Shown in pieces: positions 1-10,067 of a stretch of DNA of 64,000 nt. The notes under the pieces were generated by a model. The model saw nothing but the letters and a program-made list of their open reading frames with translations. It was not told the DNA's origin and did no database searches. How positions within the stretch are numbered: the first letter of the stretch is position 1; each line of letters opens with the position of its first letter. The position numbers and the translations under genes were made by a program. Source of the DNA: Lichtheimia corymbifera B2541 (taxonomy: Eukaryota; Mucoromycota; Mucoromycetes; Mucorales; Lichtheimiaceae); NCBI GenBank assembly GCA_000697475.1, contig JNEU01000786.1, positions 120,785 through 184,784 on the forward strand, read 5' to 3'.

Positions 1-193
1 AGAATAACTGTGTCAATCTCCATAATCTGGCCTTGATGGTAAGCACTTTTTGCGTCCCTCCTGTCGCCCGATATGCTTCATATATCTCGTCTCCAATATC
101 TCCTCTGCGTTCTGTTCTGTTTTTGCCGTTCGCCCTCGCGTATCGTGCAAAGTTGCCCGGCTTCTCCAACCAACCGACTAAAAAGTCGTCCAT
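1..193 (-). CDS. Partial fourth member of the Myb/SANT-like family (cut by window edge)
   Basis: Reading the minus strand from the ATG at 193 gives an open frame of 64 codons to the window edge. It opens with MDDFLVGWLEKPGNFARY, matching the hallmark W-x-x-P-x-N-[FY]-x-R-[FY] motif of the neighbours at 1320-1679 and 2700-3015. Downstream residues such as the late LW pair also line up with the 2.7-kb paralog. The rest of the gene lies outside the window. The Met at 193 is the first ATG after an in-frame stop, but an upstream exon cannot be excluded. It is the third copy of a tandem array on this strand. Function unknown; DNA binding is only inferred. Confidence 0.7.
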   Translation of the reverse strand, partial: MDDFLVGWLEKPGNFARYARANGKNRTERRGDIGDEIYEAYRATGGTQKVLTIKARLWRLTQLF

Positions 194-486
194 GCGCTTT
201 GCTTCATGGTGACGGTTGCCATTGGGCTTGTAGGATGAATCGTCCCTTTACCATTACAACAATGCAGCATTAGCGCGTTGCTCATGAGCGATATATACAC
301 ACTTGGCAACTCACATGGAAAGTAGATCTGTCAAAAAAGTGCGGAGAGAAAGAGCATGCTATTATAATACAACGCGACTCAAATTGAGGCATGGTGATGG
401 TTGTGCACTCCGCTAATCAATAAGCCGTACGCCCTTATTGTGACATCCTATATAAACATCTTTCCTATCCTATATTATCCTAGCCC

Positions 487-1679
487 TTATTGGTCTTGCT
501 GTGGTATCAGTTGTTGTTGTTGTTGTTGTTGTTGTTGTTCCTCATCCGACGCTCCATTAAGCTGCAAAAGATGAGCCGATATTTGATTCTTTGATAATCC
601 TGCTGCACCCAGTTGATCGATCACAGATACCATCAAAGAAGCTTGAACTTGCATTTCATGTATACGGTGACTTCGAGCTTGTTGAGTGAGCAATTCTTGA
701 TTTTGTTGCAGTAAGCGACTCATTTGTTGATTGTGGTATTCTTGTTGTTGATATAAGGTCTCCATCATACGTTGCATGGTAGTTTGGCAATGATGATGCG
801 TTGTGTCGTCATTGTTGTTATTATTGCCTCTTCTGCTTCTCCTGCTTCTTCTTCTGCTGCTGCTTCTGCTGCTTCTGCTCCTGCTGTTGTTGTTGTTGTT
901 GTTATCATCCGCGGTAGGTGTAGTACTTTGACGTATGCTTGGTACCGGTAAGCGTCGTGGGCCATTGATGATGTTTTGTTCTGAAAATGAACATAATGTT
1001 GAAGAGTCGGGTTGATTTGAAGGGATGATTGGCATGTGTGGCACATAATCCGCCTGTGAATAAGCCGAAGAGGAAGAAGACGAGAGATAATCAGGCCCAG
1101 GTGAGGGTGATAATGAAGCTGCTGATGATAATGGACTTCCTTCCAAATACGTATCAAGGCTCACATCGCGACTACTACTGAAGGCTAATCCTGACCGTCG
1201 TTTTCGTGGTACCGTTTCGCGTATGTTGATAGGGAGATCACTGTCGTTGCCAACGTAATCCACAAGTTCATAGTAATAAAGAAATGTCTTGCGCACCGTG
1301 AATTCATTCGCTATAGTATTTAATCAATGATACATTTTGTATATACATCAAACATGAATTTACCTCCAGAACATGCCAATTGATGTGCTTTTTTATATCG
1401 CCTCGCCCAACTCATCATCTTTTGGTTGGTCGCAATATGACTACGTCCTTGATATCCTGCCGCCTCTAACATCGCAAGCACTTCTCGAGCCATATCTGTC
1501 CTGGTTTCGCACCGTCCATCCTTGTTGGGGTAATTCGGTCCACCACCTTTCACGTATCGTCCATAATTGTCTGGTCGCTTAAACCACTCGAGCAGCACCT
1601 CGTCCGAAGACATACTCCCTACTGGTCTCGAATCGCTGGATTCCGTTGCCGTCCAACGAGGAACCTCTTCAATCTCCAT
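487..1679 (-). CDS. Myb/SANT-like domain protein with conserved C-terminal motif (copy 1)
   Basis: Two exons, 1364-1679 and 487-1310, give 379 aa. The N-terminal ~100 residues form a predicted all-helical domain with the motif EWFKRPDNYGRY, resembling Myb/SANT-like (trihelix-type) DNA-binding domains found in fungal and oomycete families. The phase-1 intron follows a conserved Ser-Gly-Gly. Exon 2 starts with a conserved YYELVDYVG segment, then a long disordered stretch with Ser/Arg-rich, poly-Asn and Gln-rich segments. A C-terminal helix pair (MQVQASLMV...GLSKNQISAHL) is shared with the copies at 2 kb and 31 kb. The protein ends in a poly-Gln tract. No function is recognised. A nuclear DNA-binding or scaffold role is inference. 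Confidence 0.8.
508..540. repeat. Gln-codon microsatellite
   Basis: An uninterrupted run of TTG on the plus strand encodes the poly-Gln stretch near the C-terminus of the Myb/SANT-like protein at 487-1679. Confidence 0.85.
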
Positions 1680-1952
1680 ATTCGATTGCCTAGCAGACTC
1701 AATTTAGCACATGAAAACGACATCAAAGACGCGTTCGATGGCTTACATTGACAGCATGGGAGTAAGAGAGGAGGGTGTGTGTGCGTAAATGTGAAAGAAT
1801 AAAGATACTAGAAATGATCCACGCGCCGCGCAAATATCATTTTTCAGATAACAAGGAGCAAATTTGTATTTTTTACCACACTTGGATCCTTTATTGAATG
1901 ATTCATTTTTTACAGCGATTTGGGGTGTTGGGGGGGAATGGGAATGGGCATG

Positions 1953-3015
1953 CTATATATGACGTTCACCCGTAGAGGAGGAGGATGGTGCTGGTGTTGG
2001 TGTCGTATGGGGTGATTGTGGTTGAAGATGTGTCATGTTTGATGCTATTTCCTCCTTTGAAAAACCGGCATCCTTCATACGTTCAATCAATGATGCTGTC
2101 AGGGAAGTTTGCATTTGCATTTGCTGGCTACGATGGCTTCGGGAGAGTTCGCTGACCAAGTCTTGATACTGATCAATGAGTCGATTGAGCTGTTTATTGT
2201 GCATGTCGAGGATGTGATTCGTTTGTGCATTGTGCTGGTCAATCAACCGGTACAAGTTTTCCGTGTCGTGATATTGACGTGATGGCTGCAAGCTGACAGC
2301 TGGATATGGGTCTCCTCGTCGTGATTGATGTCTTTGACTTCGAGCAGCACTGAGGGCAGTGTCCTGCTGTCCGTTATAGCGTGATACAGGGCGTCGTTGG
2401 CGTTGTTGATTTCGAATGATATTTTCTCCAGAAAGTTCACATAAAGCATCCTGTCCACTCTCCATTAATGCAGGTGATTCTCGAGGTGTGCTGAAGTTTT
2501 CATAGCCGTGTGAAGATGACATGGTCGATAAAGGCAAGGGTGATGCAGGCTCATCATCACCTGTACGTCCACGTTGAACGTGATCCACAAGCTCAAAGTA
2601 GTGGTTGAATGCTCTTTCGACTTGTACCCTGGAAGCTATTATGTACCATCATCAATCACAATGATTCTCATCCCATCATATTTGCTCTTGCTCTCTTACC
2701 TCCAGCTCGATCCAATCGACGCGCGTTACGATACTTTCTGACCCAAAGACTGCCCCGTACAACGATGCCACTCAAGACGAACCCGGTAAATCCAGCATTT
2801 TGCAATAACACCAATATATCGCGAGCCACATCGATCTTGCTTTCCTTGGCACGACCAGCCTTCTTTTTGTCGCTATCAGCTTTGTCGAAACGGTCGAAAT
2901 TGCCAGGCTGCTTGAACCATCCAATCAACACGTCGTCCGGCGAAACACCCATGGGTCGTGCATCGGTTTCCCACATGGACTTTTTACTTCTCGACTTTTC
3001 CTTTGTTGGAGACAT
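1953..3015 (-). CDS. Myb/SANT-like domain protein with conserved C-terminal motif (copy 2)
   Basis: Exons 2700-3015 and 1953-2635 give 332 aa. Exon 1 is 316 nt, exactly as in copy 1, and the phase-1 intron again follows a Gly-Gly. The first true ATG is at 3015; the longer open frame begins with TTG. The N-terminal domain carries GWFKQPGNFDRF and a Lys-rich linker. Exon 2 starts with a Tyr-Phe-Glu-Leu-Val-Asp-His-Val segment. The C-terminus has MQMQTSLTASLIERMKDAG followed by FSKEEIASNM, the family's signature. Tandem arrangement, shared intron and shared ends point to local duplication. Function unknown. Confidence 0.8.
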
Positions 3016-3822
3016 GAATGCTAAGGTCAACGTGTGATTAGCAAGAACGGCATTAGACTATTGCGCATGGAAGACTACATACCTTAGAAGATAGTGGTTT
3101 TGTAACGGGAGCAATGGGAAAAGGCTTCGAATACGTACGCGTCTACGCCACTGTTCGCATAAATCGCAACACGGGACAACGTCACCGATTTGTATCACCT
3201 GATCACTTCATACTTTGTTTGCTAAAACACGCGAGATGTCAATCCATACATGTTCTAGCCAGCTATCCGTTCACCTGAAACCGTACCTGTGGTCCCCTCT
3301 GGTGTACGTAGTATGTGGCAAGGGGTCGTGTTATTATTCATAGATATTACTTTGCAAGTGACATTCCTCTTCTCCTTTTCCTACTATTACCAACCTGGCG
3401 ATCGTCTTGTTGTTGTTGTTGTTGTATATAGCTATTGTCTCTTGCATGATGATGCACGTCATTTGATACAACATGAACTTAATTGCAACATATATAAATA
3501 TACAACAATGTGGTCTGTGTGTTAGCAAACAGCTCTCCTTATTCTCTCGGGGGTGATGGAGATATGATGAATCAATCAAATAATACCAAAAGTGACAAAC
3601 ATTAAAGTCGCGTTGCCTTGCTCGGTGTTGCTTATCATCCCCATCATATGCTGCCCGAGCCATGCGATCTCATTTCGGTGTTGGTATTCACATTTTACAT
3701 GATGCCAAAATGTTCTTCGGTAAGCATAAAAAGGGCAACCATCTAATGACAATGAATCCTCATTCTTTATCTCTCTCTCTCTCTCTCTCTCTCATATTTT
3801 TATTATCCAGTGTCCCATCCCA
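3016..3822. other. Intergenic region between divergent genes
   Basis: About 800 bp between the minus-strand Myb/SANT-like copy 2 and the plus-strand secreted protein. Short open frames here have no ATG-supported or family-supported coding content. It holds a CT microsatellite just before the secreted-protein gene. An acceptor-like TTATCCAG at about 3808 could end a 5'-UTR intron. Confidence 0.5.
3771..3792. repeat. (CT)11 microsatellite
   Basis: Pure CT dinucleotide run about 30 bp upstream of the ATG at 3823. Pyrimidine tracts of this kind are common in fungal core promoters and 5' leaders. Confidence 0.9.
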
Positions 3823-4447
3823 ATGAACAAATATACGCTTACAGTAGCCCTTGTGTTGTTGCTCTCGGCGCTTGTCGATGCTGGTGTAACGCGATTTCCT
3901 TCCATCAAACGAGACTTTTGTTGCGACTCGGATTCCTTCTTATCTTTTATGCCAGGATTTAGCAAAAGCTGGTGCTGTGACCGTGATGACAGAAAGATGC
4001 ATGATTCTGCTGCTGTCCATAACAAGCCCTCTGAAATCCATCATCATCAGCACCATAGGCCAACGCCTACAATGAACCAACAACAATACCCTTCGTATCC
4101 TCAGCAACAGCAAGAACAAGCATCGTCTTCACATTATACAACTCGCCTTGATTCTACACCAGCAACCATCATTGTCAACATTAACAACCCTACACCAGCA
4201 TCCACAACCACCACTGCTTCCTCCACATCTACCAAGACACTAGAAGGGGATGCCCGCGAGCACTGTAAAAAGTTGGATGAAAAGGGTTGTAGCAGTGATG
4301 AACGTTGCTATTGGGAAGATAGTCCATCGGAAGCAGGCAAGTCTACTTTTGTTGATAAACCTTCTTAACGATAAGCTAATCTGATTCTCCTCCTCTCATG
4401 ATGCAGCTCTCGAAATTGGCTGTTACCCTGAATCCGATGACGAGTAA
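3823..4447 (+). CDS. Small secreted Cys-containing protein
   Basis: Exons 3823-4336 and 4407-4447 give 184 aa. The first ~20 residues (MNKYTLTVALVLLLSALVDA) are a clear signal peptide. A Cys-Cys rich N-terminal part and a His/Gln/Ser/Thr-rich low-complexity middle follow. The C-terminal module is C-KKLDEKGC-SSDERCYWED, then the last Cys (GCYPE) in exon 2. The intron uses a GC donor (AG/GCAAGT). The nearest GT donor gives a frame that loses the final Cys and the acidic tail. The Cys spacing resembles the modules of the secreted protein at 17520. Likely extracellular; function unknown. Confidence 0.7.
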
Positions 4448-5611
4448 ATACTTAAGATAATAGCCGTAGTGTTGACATTTTTGACATCCCTTTCCTCTCA
4501 CTTTCTCTCTCTCTCTCTGTCGTTGTTGTATTCTTGACTGGCATAATAATACATTGTTCACATGAAGCATTATATCCGCAGGAAAACAAATTTGATGGGA
4601 TTAAGGGATCATCCATCCAACCGCCCCCGTGTTGTTGGGATCGAGTCGCATACCCCTATCTTTTACCTAATATGCCAATATCCAATTTTGGTTACACGTT
4701 GACATGCATGAATTCAGTGAAACTCAGCTGTGGTCGTCATTGTTGTATAGTATTTCATTTTGTCTATTCCCAGATCCAGCGCTTTCAACACCCCATTCCT
4801 CGCTAAACACATTTTTGTGCATCATGTGGTTGAAGCTACACGCTTATAAAGAGATAGGAACCCTTGCATACATGCAAAGTGATAGTATTTGGCATTGTGT
4901 ACGATGCCACTTTCAGAGAACCATGAATGCTTTCTTTGTTACAATGTTGTTGTGTAAGAATTTAAGGAGAAGTATGGTATGTGATAAGAATAAAAGGTAC
5001 TATGCTATCATGACCAAGCAGCAAGAGGAAGGCATACGCATCAAAAAGAGGAATCAACATCATAATATTGATAACTAGAAAGATCACAAAAATGAGTAAA
5101 TTTGGTCACATCAAAGAAGCCATCTGAAGATTCCAAGATGTTTCAAAATAGTTCGGGGAGCAAATGGTTTGATCAAAACAAGTCGTTCAACCTCATACCA
5201 ATTGCCCGTGATATACTACGAATGACCTATCCATAAGCTTTGAACATTTCCTCTTTACCTACCAAAGGTGTCCACAGGAGAACACAGCTAGCATTGGCTA
5301 CTTGCTTTTCAGGAAGACCAAAGCATATGCAGGTTGATGTCAAACACCAATCCAAGTCATTTGTATTATGGTCACACGTTGCACACACGAAATGGAAAAT
5401 AAAGCATGCATGGCGCCAACCCATGTACAACCATCTCAAGGCGGGCATTTGGTTATAGTAGATGTGACGTTTATATGGTACCAAATAATCCTGAAATGAA
5501 TCAAGTGCTGTAACACTAGGTTTTGCTGTTCCATCATACGCCACGAACCTCTTTTTTTTATTCATTTTTGTCAATGATCTCTTTCTTTTGTATAGCATCA
5601 CTGTCATCAAC
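4448..5611. other. Intergenic region upstream of transporter 1
   Basis: About 1.16 kb with no supported gene. A 124-codon ATG frame at 4704-5078 has no recognisable domain or splice context. The last ~130 bp are a promoter segment shared with transporter 2, annotated separately. Confidence 0.5.
5480..5611 (+). promoter_or_regulatory. Duplicated promoter/5' leader of transporter 1
   Basis: The block starting GGTACCAAATAATCCTGA, with CAAGTGCTGTAACAC and ATACGCCACGAA further on, is nearly identical to the block at 7739-7858 before transporter 2. Both end with TTTGTATAGCATCA shortly before the ATG, which could be a 3' splice site of a leader intron. The third transporter lacks it. Confidence 0.6.
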
Positions 5612-7432
5612 ATGCTCCGAGATAATGAGATCATCGGTGGTGGTCCTGATGCCACCAATGACATAGCCACGCCTACCGAAAAAAGAGAAGACTCATCCAC
5701 CACGCATGATAGCAGCAAGACTGAGAGCATCACTATCAGTGATATAACCGCTACCCGGCGACGACTCAAGCGCAAACTTGATATCCGGCTGGCTTTATGG
5801 GCATTTATGGGATTTTTCGCCCTATTTCTCGATAAGAGCAATCTGCGTATGTATTCTTATGTTACTGATAGTGACAAACTACATCATCCATGGATGCGAT
5901 CATTAATGTCTATATCATCGTTAGCGAATGCCTATGTCAGTGGCATGAGAGAAGACTTGAATCTGGAATCGGTCGCATACAACTGGGCTGATACAATTAT
6001 GAGCATCAGTCTTAATGTGTAGGTCAAAGTATAGTGGATGGAGGAGGTTGTATGCATAGACATTGACATGTTTGTTGAATGACAGAACCCAGATCCCAGT
6101 TGGCTTGATCTTACCCAGGATTTACCCGCGATGGTTTTTTCCAACGTTACCTGTCATATGGGGCATCATCCAGTGCTGCATGGCCTTTGTCAAGAACCAT
6201 CAAGGATTATTAGCGTTACGTTTTTGCCTTGGCATTGCTCAATCGGTAATAACAACACTGCCTTTTTCCTTACATCTTAATGATTTACTATTACATAGGC
6301 CATCCAACCAGGTATGGCATACTTGTTGGGAGCATGGTATGCGGAAAACGAGGTTGCAAAGCGCATCACATCCTTTAGGTCAGCTTTGGGGGTGGCATCT
6401 GCCACTGGCGGTGTTATTGCTGGTGGGATAGTGCAAACCATGGCCAATCGAGCTGGATTAAGAGCATGGCAATGGTTATTTGTCATTGAAGGTTTAATCG
6501 CTGTGGCTGTTGGACTTGCTGGATTCATGATGGTGCCCAATTACCCTCATCAAACAACATCATGGATTACCGAACATGAAAGAAAGGCCACCCTTGATAT
6601 ACAAAAATCACGAGATGCTACCATTTCCACATCCTCTTCGCCGTACAAATGGAAAAAGTGAGTTATCATTATTGTCATTCAGATCATCTCAGCCCAAAAT
6701 AACCATGATGAGCACGTAGTATCAAGAACCTCGTTATCTCACCTTATCCATGGCTCATTGGGTGCATCATGATGTTTTCCGTCATTTTGAGGCAGATGAC
6801 GATGATGTTTGTAATCATCTTGAACGACATGGGTTATGATAGCGCCTTTGCAAATTACATGTCAACGCCCATGCATATATTTGGTGCCATCGTCGGTATA
6901 GCCATTGGATGGAGTGCCGATTGGTTTGGTGACCGCGTGATTCACTTGCTGCTTATTGGCATCTGGGCCACCATTTGGAGCGTGGTGCTTGTTGCCGTTG
7001 ATCGAGGAAATACACCAGTCCCTTTGGTTTTTGCATCATCCTATGCTTTAGATCCATTACCAGTGGTTCAATCTTTGGGGCTAGTATGGACCCTAGTTAT
7101 CTACAAGAGCAATCCAAACCTACGTGCGCTAACGGTCGGCCTAATCAGCTGTATTGCGATGCTTATACCAAGCTTTCTCAATGTCAAACTTTGGCTTGTC
7201 ACCGATTCACCCGTGTTTTGTAAGTCTTTATTATCCCTCTTGTATTTTAATTTCCCTGACACTTTATTTAGGGCTTGGTAAAGTCTCCAACGTGGGCTTT
7301 GGGTGTGCCATGATCTTGATCACCTTGGTAGTGTGGTTCCTTTTACGTATCCAATTTCGACTCCCACAGCCTGCTTCTAATAGCATGTCATCCGAAGAGA
7401 CCCAAATAGATAAGAAAGCCGGTGTTGTTTAG
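5612..7432 (+). CDS. Major facilitator transporter, ACS (allantoate permease-like) family, copy 1
   Basis: Exons 5612-5846, 5925-6018, 6086-6245, 6299-6657, 6720-7219, 7272-7432 give 502 aa. A charged cytosolic N-terminus leads into TM1 with the ACS-type FLDKSNLPNAYVSGM motif. Further landmarks are LILPRIYPRW, the NHQGLLALRF loop, GIVQTMANRAGLRAWQWLF and VPNYPHQT. About 12 membrane helices are expected. Members of this family import anionic nutrients such as allantoate, nicotinate or vitamins; the substrate here cannot be told. The first ATG is at 5612; the longer frame starts at TTG. It is first of three tandem copies with the same six-exon structure. Confidence 0.88.
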
Positions 7433-7858
7433 TACATCGGTAGTAATATAAACACCATGAATGACATCAAGTCTAGCCTTTGGATTTACATATAGAAGCT
7501 GCTTATTGTCTGACATTGTAAATGGTCGAGATGACTGATTTGGGTCGCACAGCACTGGGACATCTAACAATGGCTTGCGATTCTATTTGGCACCCTTCAT
7601 GAAGATCCATAAACGTGTGATATGATATTGCATACTATTTAGCAGAGACGCATACATAGAAGGATCAGTGCATATAATATGACAATCATCATCGATCTCA
7701 AGGTGAGGATTTGGCTATGTACAGAATGTGGCGTAATTGGTACCAAATAAACCTGAGATGAATCAAGTGCTGTAACACCAGGTTCCATAATACGCCACGA
7801 AACTCACTTTTGTCTATATATCTTCCTTCATTTTCCTTTGTATAGCATCATTGTCAGC
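7433..7858. other. Intergenic region between transporters 1 and 2
   Basis: 426 bp. The last 120 bp (from about 7739) form the second copy of the promoter block found at 5480-5611. Nothing else is recognised. Confidence 0.6.
7739..7858 (+). promoter_or_regulatory. Duplicated promoter/5' leader of transporter 2
   Basis: It contains GGTACCAAATAAACCTGA, CAAGTGCTGTAACACCAGG, ATACGCCACGAA and TTTGTATAGCATCATTGTCA, matching the transporter 1 block with a few substitutions and a small deletion. Confidence 0.6.
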
Positions 7859-9696
7859 ATGCCACAACATAACGAGAACACCGGTGATGCTATCCCTACT
7901 AGCGACCTGAATATCACAACAACGACTTTGGAGAAAAAAGAAGACGCAACCGCCAAAGAAAAAAGTATATCCACTGATGACACCACAGTGGATGATATTA
8001 CTATGATCCGGCAACGGCTCAAACGCAAGCTTGACATTCGGCTGGCTGTGTGGTCCATGGTCGCGTTCCTTGCTGTATTCATCGACAAAAGCAACATGCG
8101 TATGTATGATCGCCTCTATTCATTTTACTATACCGCGCTAATAATTAACACACGTACATGCATTCATGCAACTACTAGCGAATGCCTATATCAGCGGTAT
8201 GAAAGAAGATCTGGATTTGGAATCAGCTGTATATAATTGGGCAGATACGATTATGAGTATTGGCATTATCATGTATGTCCTATTTTGATTACTGGGGACC
8301 TGCTACTATGTACGCAAGCAAATTGACCCACTGTGATGTGTTATAGATTCCAAATCCCAGTTGGCGTGATCCTACCCAAGATTTACCCAAGATGGTTTTT
8401 TCCGTCATTAGCTGTTGTCCTGGGCACAATTCAATGCTGCATGGCCTTTGTCAACAACCATCAAGGATTATTAGCATTACGCTTTTTCCTTGGTGTTTGT
8501 AATTCGGTAGTTACAATCAACATGATTCTATGGGTTACGTGGAGGATAATAATCGGTGATCATAGGCCATTCAACCAGGTATTGTTTACCTCTTTGGTAC
8601 TTGGTACTCAGAAAGGGAGATTGCCAAGCGGGTCACAACGTTAAGGTCGATGATGGGCCTTGGTGCTGGAGCGGGAGGTCTTATTGCTGGCGCGATAGTG
8701 CAAACCATGACCAATCGAGCTGGATTAAGAGCATGGCAATGGCTATTTGTCATTGAAGGTTTAATCGTTGTGGCTGTTGGACTTGCTGGATTCATGATGG
8801 TGCCAAACTACCCTCACCAAACAACATCATGGATTGCTGAGGATGAGAGAGAGGCCACCCTTGATACACAAGCATCAGGAAATGCTGTCATCCACTCATC
8901 GTCCTCGCCATATAAATGGGAAAAGTATGTATGTACGTAGTAGGTTGCCATTGCCATCATGTTTCTTATTTTGTATTAGCATCAAAAATGGCATCATCTC
9001 CCCGTATCCTTGGTTACTGGGCTGTATCAACATCTTTGAGATCTTTTTGCGACAAGCGGTGAAGACGTTTGTAATTGCTTTAAACGATTTGGGATATGAC
9101 AGTGCCTTCGCCAACTATATGTCAACGCCAATGCATGTTTTTGGTTGCATTGTCAGTGGTGTCGTTGGATGGAGCGCAGACTGGTTTGGTGATCGTGTGA
9201 TTCATCTCACTATTTTGGGCGCCTGGGCTACCACTTGGAATGCTGTACTTGCTGGGGTCCATCAAGGACATACACCTGCTCCCTTACTCATGGTAGCCGC
9301 TTATGCATTAGATCCAATGTCAGTGATTCCATCTTTGGCAATGGTATGGTCCCTCATCATCTACAAAGGCAACCCAAATTTACGCGCACTGTCGGTTGGC
9401 ATAATCAATTGCATTGGATTGCTTGTGCCAAGTCTAGTCACCGTCAAGCTGTGGGTTGTTACAGACTCCCCTGTATTTTGTAAGTAAACCCGATTTGACT
9501 TATCTTCCTTGATATTCACCGCGTTGCTTCAAAAGGGCTTGGTAAAATCACCAACGTAGGCTTTGGGTGTGCCTTGATCTTGACCGCCTGGATAATTTGG
9601 TTTCTTTTACGTATCCGGTTTCGACTCCCACAATCTGCTTCTAATAATATGCCATCCAAAGAGTCTCAAATAAATCAGACAAACGACATTGCCTAG
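7859..9696 (+). CDS. Major facilitator transporter, ACS family, copy 2
   Basis: Exons 7859-8099, 8179-8272, 8347-8506, 8566-8924, 8980-9479, 9536-9696 give 504 aa. Exons 2 to 6 have exactly the same lengths as copy 1 (94, 160, 359, 500, 161). The same landmarks are present: DKSNMPNAYISGM, VILPKIYPRW, NHQGLLALRF, VQTMTNRAGLRAWQWLF. The first ATG is 7859. A ~146-bp stretch of exon 4 is about 96% identical to copy 1, while flanking exon sequence is far more diverged. Likely plasma-membrane nutrient uptake; substrate unknown. Confidence 0.88.
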
Positions 9697-10067
9697 GTCA
9701 TTGGTAGAGATTTAGCTATTAGATAAGTGATCTAGCTGAATATCATGTTGGAGAACAATAGGCATTTTAGGCTTGCATTGCAGGTAAAAGCTTATCTCTT
9801 GATAAGGTTGGCGGCGTAATAAGCAAACATGCGAGTCAAGGTGTGTGGAATTTCCATGGTGGTAGTAAACGAAACTTTTATGATATATGTACTTGATCAT
9901 AAATTTCCATGCATGTCATCAGACCATGCATAATAGATGAAACACAAAAGTTGTTTTCTTTGTATCACGTACCAGTTACGATCAGGAACGCCACAAGCGA
10001 CCATTTTACTTAAATCATTGCTCGGTATCCGCTTTTTTTTTTCGTTCAATCCTGCTCACGCATAGCT
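9697..10067. other. Intergenic region between transporters 2 and 3
   Basis: 371 bp with no supported gene. The promoter block shared by copies 1 and 2 is absent here. A T-rich stretch lies about 40 bp before the ATG at 10068. Confidence 0.5.

Noticed and set aside
4704..5078. 124-codon ATG frame upstream of transporter 1
   Set aside because: No recognised domain, unremarkable composition, no splice or promoter support, and no paralogous equivalent upstream of the other transporters.
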